Assembly (NCBI GenBank): GCA_913053875.1
Contig: CAJXGN010000013.1
Span: 1 to 64,000, forward strand
DNA: 64,000 bases
Direction of reading: 5' to 3'
Source: an uncultured Agromyces sp.
Lineage (GTDB): Bacteria; Actinomycetota; Actinomycetes; Actinomycetales; Microbacteriaceae
Below, piece after piece: positions 16,105 through 25,997 of this stretch; the first letter of the stretch is position 1; the number at the start of each line of letters is the position of its first letter. The position numbers and the translations under genes are program-made. The notes beneath the pieces were generated by a model. It saw only the letters and a list, made by a program, of their open reading frames with translations. It was not told where the DNA came from and searched no databases.

Positions 16105-17580
16105 CTACTGCAGCGCCGAGGTGAGGCGCGCGAGGTTGTCGAGCACCGTCGAGCGCAGCGGCTGCTGCAGCCACTCCTCGAGGGTGAGCTCGCGGCTGTC
16201 CTCGCGGTACTTCGCCTCGACCGCGCGCATGTCGGTCACGAACTGCTCGCCGCGCACGAGCAGCGAGATCTCCATGTTCAGCAGGAACGAGCGGATGTCC
16301 ATGTTGCTCGTGCCGATGACCGCCACGTCGTCGTCGATCGACAGGTGCTTCGCGTGCAGGATGTACGGCGCCTTGTACATGTAGATGCGCACGCCGGCCC
16401 GCAGCAGCGCCTCGTAGTAGGAGCGCTGCGCGTGGTAGACGAGCGCCTGGTCGCCGATCTCCGAGACGAACAGCTCGACGTGCACGCCGCGCTGCGTCGC
16501 CGACGAGATCGCCGACAGCATCGCGTCGTCGGGCACGAAGTACGGCGAGGTGATGATGATCTTCTCGCGCGCCGCGAAGAACAGCGACAGGAAGAGCTTG
16601 AGGTTGTTCTCGTTCTGGTAGCCGGGGCCCGACGGCACGACCTGGCAGTCGAGGTTCTCCTGCTCGGCGTCCTGCGAGAACGGCACGATGTCGCGCTCGA
16701 GCAGCACGTCGGTCTCGAGGTACCAGTCGGCCAGGAAGATCGTGTTCAGGCCCGACACGATCGGACCCTCGAGGCGCGCCATGAGCTCCTGCCACTGCAG
16801 CCCGCGCTTGATGTTGCCGGGCTTGTTGTAGCTGCGGTCGATCACGTTCTGCGAGCCCGTGAACGCGACCTCGCTGTCCACGACCAGCAGCTTGCGGTGG
16901 TTGCGCAGGTCGGGCCGCTGGTACTTGCCCTTGAACGGCTGCACCGGCAGCATCAGCTGCCAGTCGATGCCCGCATCGGTGAGGAACTTCACCGTGTCCT
17001 TGTAGTTCTTCACCCGCACGGATGCCACGTGGTCGAGCAGCACCCGCACCGTGACGCCGCGCGCCTGCGCCGCCGCGAGGCTCTCGAAGAAACGGCGCGT
17101 GGTCGGGTCGAGCGCGAAGATGTAGAACTCGACGTGCACGAACCGCTTCGCCTGGTCGATCGCATCGGCCATCGCGCCGAGGCTCGCCTCGTAGTCGTCG
17201 ATGAGCGTCGCCGAGTTGCCGCCCACGAGGGGCATCGAGCCGAGGTTGCGGTTCATGCGCACGACGCCCTCGAACCAGACCGGCCAGCCGTCGGTGCTCG
17301 TCACCCGCTCCATGCCGTGCGTGGTCTCGCGCACGAACCGGTCGATCTCCGACTGCTTCTCACGCCGGTGCTTCGGCAGCTTCGGATTGCCGATCAGCAG
17401 GAAGAACAGCACGCCGATGATCGGGATGAAGAAGATCGCGAGCAGCCACGCCATGCCGGCGGTGGGCTTGCGGTTGCGCGGGACGACGATGATCGCGACG
17501 ATGCGCACGACCAGGTCGACGAGCAGCACGGCGCCCGCGACGATCAGCGTGATGAGTGCGTCTTCCCCGGCGTCGGTCAT
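16105..17580 (-). CDS. cls: Cardiolipin synthase (phospholipase D family)
   Basis: 491 residues. Two N-terminal membrane helices (about 8-30 and 42-63), then two phospholipase D domains. The first has an H-R-K-L-L-V-V-D motif (about 223), the second H-A-K-H-L-S-I-D-D (about 405) followed by G-T-S-N-M-D. It joins phosphatidylglycerol molecules into cardiolipin at the cytoplasmic membrane. Length and domain order match the ClsA group. It starts 3 bases after the stop of a small membrane protein, so the two are co-transcribed. Confidence 0.9.
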   Translation of the reverse strand: MTDAGEDALITLIVAGAVLLVDLVVRIVAIIVVPRNRKPTAGMAWLLAIFFIPIIGVLFFLLIGNPKLPKHRREKQSEIDRFVRETTHGMERVTSTDGWPVWFEGVVRMNRNLGSMPLVGGNSATLIDDYEASLGAMADAIDQAKRFVHVEFYIFALDPTTRRFFESLAAAQARGVTVRVLLDHVASVRVKNYKDTVKFLTDAGIDWQLMLPVQPFKGKYQRPDLRNHRKLLVVDSEVAFTGSQNVIDRSYNKPGNIKRGLQWQELMARLEGPIVSGLNTIFLADWYLETDVLLERDIVPFSQDAEQENLDCQVVPSGPGYQNENNLKLFLSLFFAAREKIIITSPYFVPDDAMLSAISSATQRGVHVELFVSEIGDQALVYHAQRSYYEALLRAGVRIYMYKAPYILHAKHLSIDDDVAVIGTSNMDIRSFLLNMEISLLVRGEQFVTDMRAVEAKYREDSRELTLEEWLQQPLRSTVLDNLARLTSALQ

Positions 17581-17583
17581 GCG

Positions 17584-17772
17584 TCAGGCGGCCGAGCCGT
17601 CTCGCGGGGCGTCCAGGCCGAGCTTCGCGCGCTCCTCCGCCTCGATGCGGGCATAGGCGCGGCGCTCGTTGCGGTCGGCGCGGATGACGGATCGCATCAC
17701 GAACCAGAACACCAGCCCGATGAGCACGGTCGGCGCCAGCGACCAGATCGCGTTCGCCCAGAAGTCGTCCAT
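17584..17772 (-). CDS. Small single-pass membrane protein upstream of cls
   Basis: 62 residues: M-D-D-F-W-A-N-A-I-W, one hydrophobic segment (about 9-27), then a charged helix rich in Arg/Glu (R-A-D-R-N-E-R-R-A-Y-A-R-I-E-A-E-E-R). The start at 17772 follows GATGGG, with TATCCT nine bases upstream; the longer frame upstream is only GC-rich shadow. Small proteins of this shape occur beside cls in related genomes. Function unknown. Confidence 0.6.
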   Translation of the reverse strand: MDDFWANAIWSLAPTVLIGLVFWFVMRSVIRADRNERRAYARIEAEERAKLGLDAPRDGSAA

Positions 17773-17837
17773 AGTCCCATCAGGATACGTGGTCGCGCGC
17801 CGCGGGCGCGACTCGCCCGATCGGGGGCCAGGCGCGG

Positions 17838-18692
17838 TCAGCGGGCGGGGCGGCCGTGCGCGAGGAGTGCGGCGATCACCTCGAGGCATCCGCCCAGGTC
17901 ATGCACGATCTGGGCGTAGCCGAACCGGTGCCAGCGGTAGCCGCGGCGTACGAGGGCCGCGTTGCGCTCGCGGTCGCGGGCCGCGTCGGCGGGGTCGTCG
18001 TGCCACCGCGCCCCGTCGGCTTCGATCACCAGCCAGCCGTCGATGACGAGGTCGACCCGGCCGACCCCTGTGATGCGCACCTGCGAGCGCACGTTCCAGC
18101 CGCGCTCGAGTGCCGCGAGGCGGAGGATCGACTCGAGGCCGGACTCCGCGCGGGGGTCGACGTGCGGGAGCAGGCGGCGGATGCGGCGGGGCAGCGGTGC
18201 GACTGCTTCCTCGAGCTTCCTGCGGCTGAGGCGGCGCTCGTGCAGGGCGCTGTCGAGCGTGGCGATCGCCTCGTACCGCGTGCGGAACCGCGGCAGCGCC
18301 TGGGCGAGCGCTGCACCGATGCCGACGCGCCAGCGCCGCTCGCCATCGCGCGTGATGCGCTCGACGCGGATGCGGTACTCCCCCGGACGCATCTCAGGGA
18401 GCCGGCTCGCGCTGCGCGGTGTGGCCACGCAGAGCCCGGTGTCGTGCGTGACCCAGACACCGTGGCTGCGCAGCGCACTCTCGCCGCCCAGCACGCCGCG
18501 CAACGCGACCCCGCGCACCGCCGCCGGCTCGGCCCGCTCGCTCGCCAGCCACGAGCGGCCCACGCGTTGCGCCGAGCCGGCCGCGACAGCCTCGCGGATC
18601 GCGCGCTCGGAGTGCCCGAGTCGACGAAGCTGCGGTTGCGTCGCGAGCCCGCCGAAGCGGGACAGGTCCATGGCGAGATCTCGCATGCGCAT
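17838..18692 (-). CDS. DUF559 domain protein with AbiEi-like N-terminus
   Basis: About 284 residues. The N-terminus (F-G-G-L-A-T-Q-P-Q-L-R-R-L-G-H-S-E-R-A-I-R-E-A-V) is a winged helix like those of AbiEi-type antitoxin domains. The C-terminal 90 residues match DUF559, a PD-(D/E)xK nuclease-like fold related to Vsr: V-D-L-V-I-D-G-W-L-V-I-E-A-D-G, then R-D-R-E-R-N-A-A-L-V-R-R-G-Y and F-G-Y. Such genes are common in actinobacteria; nuclease activity is presumed from the fold, the role is not known. Start 18692 chosen (Met 18686 or 18671 also possible). The longer frame upstream runs into a repeat and is rejected. Confidence 0.75.
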   Translation of the reverse strand: MRMRDLAMDLSRFGGLATQPQLRRLGHSERAIREAVAAGSAQRVGRSWLASERAEPAAVRGVALRGVLGGESALRSHGVWVTHDTGLCVATPRSASRLPEMRPGEYRIRVERITRDGERRWRVGIGAALAQALPRFRTRYEAIATLDSALHERRLSRRKLEEAVAPLPRRIRRLLPHVDPRAESGLESILRLAALERGWNVRSQVRITGVGRVDLVIDGWLVIEADGARWHDDPADAARDRERNAALVRRGYRWHRFGYAQIVHDLGGCLEVIAALLAHGRPAR

Positions 18693-18806
18693 CACGGTGG
18701 CGCGGAACGGATCGCGCACGCGACGCGTCGCGACGGGCGGCTCTCCGCCCCGCGCGCTGCGTACCTGTGGAGGAGCGCCCGTACCCCACCGGCACTGCCA
18801 CCGCGT

Positions 18807-18887
18807 AGCGAAAACATGCAGATCTGACAGTTGGCGGCGAAAGCATGCAAACACGCCGTGCCGTGCGCACGATTGCATGTTTTCGCT
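18807..18887. repeat. 81-bp palindromic repeat, copy 1
   Basis: A perfect 14-bp terminal inverted repeat, AGCGAAAACATGCA (18807-18820) and TGCATGTTTTCGCT (18874-18887), encloses about 53 bp that includes GATCTG, GCATGC and ACACGCCG. Copy 2 at 22947-23028 has the same order and orientation. It lies just downstream of the fru operon, upstream of the DUF559 gene. Confidence 0.7.
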
Positions 18888-18926
18888 GCATCGAGGACGG
18901 GCGGGGCGACGCCGGGCAGGAACGAC

Positions 18927-18963
18927 GGATGCCCCTGGGCGCGCGTGGCGCTCAGGGGCATCC
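18927..18963. terminator. Terminator of the fru operon
   Basis: GGATGCCCCTG (18927-18937) and CAGGGGCATCC (18953-18963) pair perfectly over 11 bp around a 15-base loop, 10 bases after the fruA stop. The stem is built from the dispersed GGATGCC word. Confidence 0.75.
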
Positions 18964-18972
18964 GCTCGGGTG

Positions 18973-21036
18973 TCAGGCCGCGGCGGGCACCGCAGCAGCC
19001 GGGAGGGCGTCGGCCACGGGGGCGCGACGCGTCCACTTCTTGAGTGCGATCACGGCGAGCGCCGAGACGACCATGCCCGCGAGGATCGCGATGACGAACC
19101 AGAGCAGGTTGCCGATCGCGAAGAACACGAAGATGCCGCCGTGCGGGGCCTGCGAGGTCACGCCCATCGCCATGCAGATCGCGCCCGTCGTGATGCCGCC
19201 GAGGATGCCGGCGGGCAGCACGCGCAGCGGGTCGGCCGCCGCGAACGGGATGGCGCCCTCCGAGATGAACGCCGCGCCGAGCAGCCACGCGGCCGCACCG
19301 TTCTCGCGTTCGAGCTCGTTGAACTGCTTCGGCGCGAGCACCGTCGCCAGGGCCAGCGCGAGCGGCGGCACCATGCCGGCGGCCATCACCGCGGCCATGA
19401 TCATCCACGGCGTCTGGTTGTCGATCGACCCGGCCGAGAGCCCGGCCACCGCGAACGAGTACGCCACCTTGTTGATCGGGCCACCGAGGTCGAACGCCAT
19501 CATGAACCCGAGGAGCGCGCCGAGGGCGATCATGCCGACGCCGGTGAGCGAGTTCAGCCAGTCGGTGAGCGCCGTCATCAGCGTCGCGATCGGCCCGCCG
19601 AGCAGCATCAGCATGATGCCGGACGCCACGATCGACGCGAGCAGCGGGATGATGACCACCGGCATGAGGCCCTGCAGCCAACGCGGGCCCTGGATCTTGC
19701 CGATCCAGTAGGCCGCCGCACCGGCGAGCAGGCCGCCGACCAGGCCGCCGATGAAGCCCGCGTTCATGATGAGCGCGACCGCGCCCACCGTGAAGCCCGG
19801 CGCGATGCCCGGCCGGTCGGCGATCGCGTAGGCGATGTAGCCCGCGAGCGCCGGCACCAGGAAGCCCATCGACGCGGCACCGATCGTGAACGCGACCGCA
19901 CCGAGGTACTCGCCGAGGCCGCCGGGCGGCAGGTTCCAGAGCGCGCTGCCGAGCACGATCTCGGTCGCGCTGTCGGTGATGTCGTACCCGCCGAGCAGGA
20001 AGCCCAGCGCGATGAGCAGACCGCCACCGGCGACGAACGGGATCATGTAGCTCACGCCGGTGAGCAGCCAGCGCTTGAGCTTGCCGCCGACCGATTCGTT
20101 GGCGGCAGCGGATGCCGCGGACTGGCCGCCGCCCCCGCCGCCCGCCGCGACGCGGGTGGCGTTCGGGTCGTCCGCCGCGGCGAGCGCCCGTGCGACCAGC
20201 TCGTCGGCCTCGTCGATGCCGCGCTTCACGGGCACCTGGACGACCGGCTTGCCGGCGAACCGGGCCTTGTCGCGCACGTCGACGTCGACCGCGAAGATGA
20301 CCGCGTCGGCTGCGGCGATGACGTCCGGCGGCACCGGGGTGGCACCCGCGGAGCCCTGGGTCTCGACGTGGTAGTCGACGCCCGCGCGCTCGGCTGCGGC
20401 CTTCAGCGCGTCGGCCGCCATGTAGGTGTGCGCGATGCCGGTCGGGCACGCGGTGACGGCGACGATGGAACGGCGGCCGCCGGCCGGCGCATCCGCGGTC
20501 GCGGTCGTGGCGGACGCCGCTGCGGCACCCGCGGCCCCCGCTGCGGCCGCACCCGTGGCGGCAGCCGCCGCCGGGGCCGCCTCCTCGTCCTCGCGCAGTG
20601 CACCCCGCACGATCTCGACGACCTCCTCCGGCGTCGCCGCCGAACGCAGCGACGCGACGAAGTCGTCCTTCATGAGCGACCGCGCGAGCAGGGCGAGCAG
20701 CGCGAGGTGGTCCTGCGCGGCGCCCTCCGGGGCGGCGATCATGAAGACGAGGTCGGCAGTCTCCCCCTCGTCGAACTCGACGCCCGGCTGCAGGCGCGCG
20801 ACCGCGAGGCTCGCCTGCGTGACCGCGGGCGACTTGCAGTGCGGGATGGCCATGCCGCCGGGCAGGCCGGTCGACGACTGCTGCTCGCGCTTCCAGGCGT
20901 CGGCCGCGAGGGCCTCCGCGCTGGTCGCACGACCGGCGGTCGCGACGCGTCCCGCGAGCGCGCGGATGACGTCGGACTTGTCGGGGCCGAGGTCGGCGTC
21001 GAGGACGACGAGCCCGGGCTCGATGAGCTCACTCAT
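18973..21036 (-). CDS. fruA: Fructose-specific PTS enzyme II, domains A-B-C
   Basis: 687 residues. EIIA (about 1-150) with the phospho-His in I-P-H-C-K-S-P (about 64); an Ala-rich linker; EIIB (about 185-285) with the phospho-Cys in T-A-C-P-T-G-I-A-H-T-Y (about 194); EIIC (about 320-675), a multi-span channel with Y-M-I-P-F-V-A-G-G-G. It imports fructose and phosphorylates it to fructose 1-phosphate, using phosphate from HPr; EI and HPr genes are not in the window. The ATG at 21036 follows AAGGAG and overlaps the fruK stop by 4 bases. Confidence 0.95.
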   Translation of the reverse strand: MSELIEPGLVVLDADLGPDKSDVIRALAGRVATAGRATSAEALAADAWKREQQSSTGLPGGMAIPHCKSPAVTQASLAVARLQPGVEFDEGETADLVFMIAAPEGAAQDHLALLALLARSLMKDDFVASLRSAATPEEVVEIVRGALREDEEAAPAAAAATGAAAAGAAGAAAASATTATADAPAGGRRSIVAVTACPTGIAHTYMAADALKAAAERAGVDYHVETQGSAGATPVPPDVIAAADAVIFAVDVDVRDKARFAGKPVVQVPVKRGIDEADELVARALAAADDPNATRVAAGGGGGGQSAASAAANESVGGKLKRWLLTGVSYMIPFVAGGGLLIALGFLLGGYDITDSATEIVLGSALWNLPPGGLGEYLGAVAFTIGAASMGFLVPALAGYIAYAIADRPGIAPGFTVGAVALIMNAGFIGGLVGGLLAGAAAYWIGKIQGPRWLQGLMPVVIIPLLASIVASGIMLMLLGGPIATLMTALTDWLNSLTGVGMIALGALLGFMMAFDLGGPINKVAYSFAVAGLSAGSIDNQTPWMIMAAVMAAGMVPPLALALATVLAPKQFNELERENGAAAWLLGAAFISEGAIPFAAADPLRVLPAGILGGITTGAICMAMGVTSQAPHGGIFVFFAIGNLLWFVIAILAGMVVSALAVIALKKWTRRAPVADALPAAAVPAAA

Positions 21037-22019
21037 GAGGTGCTCCTTGTGGGTTCGGAGCCGGCGACGGTGCCGGCCTCGGTGACGACGACCCGGTCGG
21101 GATCGACCTGCGATCGGGTGGGAACGACGCTGCCGGGCAACGAGGCCGCGGCGGCGCCGTACGCGACGGCGCTCGCGAGCGCCGCCGACGGATGCGCACC
21201 CTCGACGGATGCGATGAGGTAGCCCGCGAGCGAGCAGTCGCCGGCGCCGACGGTGCTCCTCGCGGTGATCTTCGGTGCGGCGGCGAACCACGCACCCTCG
21301 GGCGCCACGACCGCGGCGCCGACCGCGCCGAGCGTGACGAGGCTCGTGCGCACGCGCGTCGCGGGGATGGTGCGGGCGAGTGCGATCGCGGCATCCGGCC
21401 CTGCCTCGAGCTCCTCCTCGCTCGAGCGCCCGAGCAGCTCCGCGAGCTCCTCGGCGTTCGGCTTGATGACGTCGACCGCGAGCTCGGCCTCGACGAGTGC
21501 TGCGAGCGCGGGCCCCGAGGTGTCGACCGCGATGCGCGGCGCCGGGTGCGTCTCGGCGCGCACCGCGCGCACGACCTGCGCGTAGAAGTCGTCGGGCGCA
21601 CCGGGCGGCAGCGAGCCGGCGATCACGAGCCAGTCGGCCCCGTCGCACGCCTCTACCACGGCGGCGATGAGGGCGCGCTGCGCGTCGGCGTCGAGCTCGG
21701 GGCCCGGCTCGTTGATCTTGGTGGTCTGCCCGTCGGTCTCGGCGATCGTGAGGTTCGAGCGGATGCGACCGGAGATCGGCACCGCGCGGTACGGCACCGA
21801 CTCCGCGTCGAGCGCGGCCAGCATCGGGTCGCCGGGCGCGGCCGGCAGCACGGCGACCGAGGTCACGCGCGCGGCGCGGAGCGCCCGGGTGACGTTGACC
21901 CCCTTGCCGCCCGGATCCTCGCGGGTGGCGACCGCGCGCTGCACGGCGCCGCGCTCGAGCGGCTCGTCGAGCTCGACCGTGCGGTCGATCGAGGGGTTGG
22001 CGGTGAGCGTGACGATCAT
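21033..22019 (-). CDS. fruK: 1-phosphofructokinase
   Basis: 328 residues, PfkB/ribokinase family. M-I-V-T-L-T-A-N-P-S-I-D-R-T at the start, the G-G-K-G-V-N-V motif (about 38), G-S-L-P-P-G (about 135), and the anion-hole/catalytic signature T-V-G-A-G-D (Asp about 259). It turns fructose 1-phosphate, made by FruA, into fructose 1,6-bisphosphate for glycolysis. Middle gene of the operon, overlapping both neighbours by 4 bases. The catalytic segment reads G-A-G-D-C-S where many relatives have G-A-G-D-S-M, a tolerated change. Confidence 0.93.
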   Translation of the reverse strand: MIVTLTANPSIDRTVELDEPLERGAVQRAVATREDPGGKGVNVTRALRAARVTSVAVLPAAPGDPMLAALDAESVPYRAVPISGRIRSNLTIAETDGQTTKINEPGPELDADAQRALIAAVVEACDGADWLVIAGSLPPGAPDDFYAQVVRAVRAETHPAPRIAVDTSGPALAALVEAELAVDVIKPNAEELAELLGRSSEEELEAGPDAAIALARTIPATRVRTSLVTLGAVGAAVVAPEGAWFAAAPKITARSTVGAGDCSLAGYLIASVEGAHPSAALASAVAYGAAAASLPGSVVPTRSQVDPDRVVVTEAGTVAGSEPTRSTS

Positions 22020-22804
22020 GCGAGCACCACTTCCACGTCGGCCGCGGCGAGCGCCGCGGCGAGGTCGGCCGGCGGGGGCGTGTCGGTGATGAGCGCGTCC
22101 ACGTCGGCCAGGTCGGCGAAGCGCACGAGCGCCTCGGACGCCAGCTTCGTCGAGTCGGCGAGCACGATGACCCGGCGGGCCGCGCGCACCATGGCGGCCT
22201 TCGCGGCGGCCTCGGCCTCGTCGGGCGTCGACAGCCCGAACTCGACGCTCACGCCGTTCGTGCCGACGAACGCGATGTCGGGCCGCAGCTCGGAGAGCTG
22301 GCGCACGGTGGCCGGGCCGACGGCCGCGCCGGTGATGCCGCGAACCGCGCCGCCGAGCATGCGCAGCCGCAGGTGCGGGCTGCCGTGCAGCGTCGAGGCG
22401 ATGGGGAGCGAGTTCGTCGAGACGTCGATGGTCGCGTCACTCGCCGCGGGCTGCCAGGTGGCGAGCAGGTCGGCGAGGCGCGAGGTGGTGCTGCCCGCGT
22501 CGAGGAGCAGCGAGCCGCGGAAGGTGCCGGGCACGAAGCGCACGGCGGCCTGGGCGATGCGGTCCTTCTCGTCGGAGCGCTGCGGCAGGCGCTCGCGCAG
22601 CGACGTCTCGGCGAGCGTCGTGCTGCCCGCACCCACGGCGCCGCCGTGCACGCGACGGAGTCGCCCCTGCTGCTCGAGCTGGTCGAGGTCGCGGCGGATG
22701 GTCTCGGCGGTGACGCCGAACTCGCGCGAGAGCTCCGCGACCGACACGCGGCCGACCTGCGCGATGGCGCGGGCGATGCGTTCGTGTCGCTCCGTCGCGT
22801 ACAT
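22016..22804 (-). CDS. fruR: DeoR-family regulator of the fructose operon
   Basis: 262 residues. DeoR-type winged helix at 1-57 (R-H-E-R-I-A-R-A-I, V-S-V-A-E-L-S-R-E-F-G-V-T-A-E-T-I-R-R-D-L), followed by R-R-V-H-G-G-A and a sugar-phosphate-sensing domain (about 75-250) with L-L-L-D-A-G-S-T-T and F-V-G-T-N-G. First gene of fruR-fruK-fruA. It most likely represses the operon and is released by fructose 1-phosphate, as known for family members. The ATG at 22804 gives the typical DeoR N-terminus; an upstream in-frame extension crosses the operator region and repeat and is rejected. Confidence 0.88.
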   Translation of the reverse strand: MYATERHERIARAIAQVGRVSVAELSREFGVTAETIRRDLDQLEQQGRLRRVHGGAVGAGSTTLAETSLRERLPQRSDEKDRIAQAAVRFVPGTFRGSLLLDAGSTTSRLADLLATWQPAASDATIDVSTNSLPIASTLHGSPHLRLRMLGGAVRGITGAAVGPATVRQLSELRPDIAFVGTNGVSVEFGLSTPDEAEAAAKAAMVRAARRVIVLADSTKLASEALVRFADLADVDALITDTPPPADLAAALAAADVEVVLA

Positions 22805-22860
22805 GCGGCCCCCGCTGGTCGTTCCGTCGCGGCGGGTCGCCGGCGACGTACGCACAGACT

Positions 22861-22910
22861 CCCACACATTCCCACATTTGGCAACACATACGCAGAATGA
22901 CCCACAGATT
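22861..22910. promoter_or_regulatory. Five phased 10-bp units upstream of fruR, likely operator
   Basis: Read in steps of ten on the plus strand: CCCACACATT, CCCACATTTG, GCAACACATA, CGCAGAATGA, CCCACAGATT. Three of five begin CCCACA. A 10-bp step puts each unit on the same DNA face, as expected for a DeoR-type oligomer. The block lies 57-106 bp before the fruR start, where it would control the operon. FruR binding is inferred. Confidence 0.5.
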
Positions 22911-22946
22911 CGGATGCCGCGGGGCTCGCGTGCGGCCTGCATCCCA

Positions 22947-23028
22947 CCCGAGAACATGCAGATCTGCGCGTTCCTCCGCGAATGCATGCAGACACGCCGC
23001 GCTGCGCGCGCGATTGCATGTTTTCGGG
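22947..23028. repeat. 82-bp palindromic repeat, copy 2
   Basis: CCCGAGAACATGCA (22947-22960) and TGCATGTTTTCGGG (23015-23028) form an inverted repeat with one mismatch. The interior matches copy 1 (18807-18887) in order: GATCTG after the left arm, GCATGCA-ACACGCCG in the middle, CGATTGCATG at the right. Same orientation as copy 1; together they bracket the fru operon. Confidence 0.7.
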
Positions 23029-23085
23029 AGAAGGTAAGCGCGCCGGGAACAGGCGCGCGGCCCGGGAGCGCGGGAGGGACTTGCG

Positions 23086-23358
23086 TCAGTTGCCGGTGAG
23101 CAACTGCCAGAGGCCGAGGCCGATCAGCCAGAGGCCCATCGCCGACGCGATGATCCAGCCGCGCACGCGGTTGCGGTCGGCGCGGGCGCGCGCCTCGGCG
23201 GCCTCGCGCTCGGCCCGGTCGGCGTCGGGCTCGGCAGCGGAAGGGCCGTCGGAACCGGACGCACGATGGCCGGCCGCGGCGTCGGCACCGCCCGGGCGGG
23301 CGTCGTCGGGGTCGGGCCCGGGGCCCGGCGCGGGGCGGTCGGCGCTCACCGGCGGCAT
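23086..23358 (-). CDS. Small membrane protein downstream of lysS
   Basis: 90 residues: a Pro/Asp/Ala-rich, probably disordered cytoplasmic part (1-45), a charged helix (R-A-E-R-E-A-A-E-A-R-A-R-A-D-R-N-R-V-R) and one C-terminal membrane segment (W-I-I-A-S-A-M-G-L-W-L-I-G-L-G-L-W-Q). It begins 4 bases after the lysS stop and is probably read from the same message. GTG at 23349 is an alternative start. Function unknown. Confidence 0.6.
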   Translation of the reverse strand: MPPVSADRPAPGPGPDPDDARPGGADAAAGHRASGSDGPSAAEPDADRAEREAAEARARADRNRVRGWIIASAMGLWLIGLGLWQLLTGN

Positions 23359-23362
23359 CCGC

Positions 23363-24883
<1,521 letters not shown>

Positions 24884-25016
24884 GCTCTCTCTCACGGTTG
24901 TCGAGGGTGTCGGATGCCGCGGAACGGCGCCCGATCGAAGACGGGCGCGCGCGGCGCGCGAAGCGCGGTGACCAGCCTATCGTCGCGGGCGGGAAACTCC
25001 GTGGTCGGTGCAAGGC

Positions 25017-25076
25017 CCAGGCCCGTCAGAAAGCTGCGCTTCCGCGCCTGGAAGCGCAGTCTTTCGACGGGTCTGG
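25017..25076. repeat. 60-bp palindromic intergenic repeat, copy 2
   Basis: Outer arms CCAGGCCCGTC / GACGGGTCTGG, inner arms TGCGCTTCC / GGAAGCGCA, with GAAAG and CTTTC also facing each other. Total 60 bp, the same length and layout as the copy at 8453-8512. It lies in the gap between panC and lysS, with no gene disturbed. Confidence 0.65.
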
Positions 25077-25112
25077 AAACGCGAGGGACGTTTCGGGGGC
25101 GAGGGTGACGCG

Positions 25113-25997
25113 TCAGCCGAGGACGATGTCGGCGTTGTCGAGGAGGCGCGTGCCGGCGACGTCGGCCGCGACCAGCACCCGGGCGGGGCCGCGGTGGTCG
25201 TCGTCGACCGGCAGGAAGGTGTCGGGGTCGACCACGACGAGGTAGTCGAGCACGGCCGCCTCGTGGTCGCCGAACGCGCCGGCCGCCTCCGCGAGCACCT
25301 CGGCGAGACCGGAGCCCGCGACCTCGCGGGCCGCCTCGAGCGCGTCGGGCAGGGCCCTGGCCGCCGCGCGGGCGTCGTCGTCGAGGTAGCGGTTGCGACT
25401 CGAGAGCGCGAGCCCGTCGGACTCGCGCACGGTCTCCACGGGCACGACCTCGACGGGCAGGTCGAGGTCGGCGACCATGCGCATGACCAGGAAGCACTGC
25501 TGCGCGTCCTTGCGGCCGAACGTCACGAGATCGGGCCCCGCGATGTGCAGCAGCTTGGCGACCACGGTCAGCACGCCGTCGAAGTGGCCGGGGCGCGCGG
25601 CGCCCTCGTAGCGGTCGCCGATCGGGCCCGCGACCACGCGCGTCTCGCTCGGGCCGTGCGGGTACATGTCGTCGACGCCCGGCGCGAAGACCAGGTCGAC
25701 ACCCTCGGGCGCGAGCGCCGCGAGGTCGGCATCCATGGTGCGCGGGTAGCGGTCGAGGTCCTCGCTCGGGGCGAACTGCAACGGGTTCACGAAGATCGAC
25801 ACGACCACCACGTCGGCGAGCTCGCGGGCGCGGCGCACCAGCGCCAGGTGGCCGTCGTGCAGCGCGCCCATGGTCGGCACGAGCGCGACGCGCGCCGGTC
25901 GGCCCGTGGCATCCGCCCCGCGCTCCCGGAGGGTGGCGATCGCGCCGCGCAGGGCGGCGATCTCGCGGACGACCCGCGGTGCGTCTGGCGTGCTCAC
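25113..25997 (-). CDS. panC: Pantothenate synthetase
   Basis: 294 residues. It joins pantoate and beta-alanine using ATP. Family motifs: V-P-T-M-G-A-L-H-D-G-H-L (HxGH class, about 33-44), V-S-I-F-V-N-P-L-Q-F, F-G-R-K-D-A-Q-Q, and L-S-S-R-N-R-Y-L near the end. The GTG start at 25997 sits behind GGAGGA and overlaps the upstream stop (GTGA), so panC is coupled to the DUF2520 gene. panB and panD are not in the window. Confidence 0.95.
   Translation of the reverse strand: MSTPDAPRVVREIAALRGAIATLRERGADATGRPARVALVPTMGALHDGHLALVRRARELADVVVVSIFVNPLQFAPSEDLDRYPRTMDADLAALAPEGVDLVFAPGVDDMYPHGPSETRVVAGPIGDRYEGAARPGHFDGVLTVVAKLLHIAGPDLVTFGRKDAQQCFLVMRMVADLDLPVEVVPVETVRESDGLALSSRNRYLDDDARAAARALPDALEAAREVAGSGLAEVLAEAAGAFGDHEAAVLDYLVVVDPDTFLPVDDDHRGPARVLVAADVAGTRLLDNADIVLG

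Noticed and set aside
17838..18878. A longer N-terminus for the DUF559 protein
   Set aside because: The extension from 18692 to 18878 translates the palindromic repeat at 18807-18887 and has no start signals.
22016..22987. A longer N-terminus for FruR
   Set aside because: It would cross the phased operator region and part of the repeat; the Met at 22804 matches the DeoR family start.
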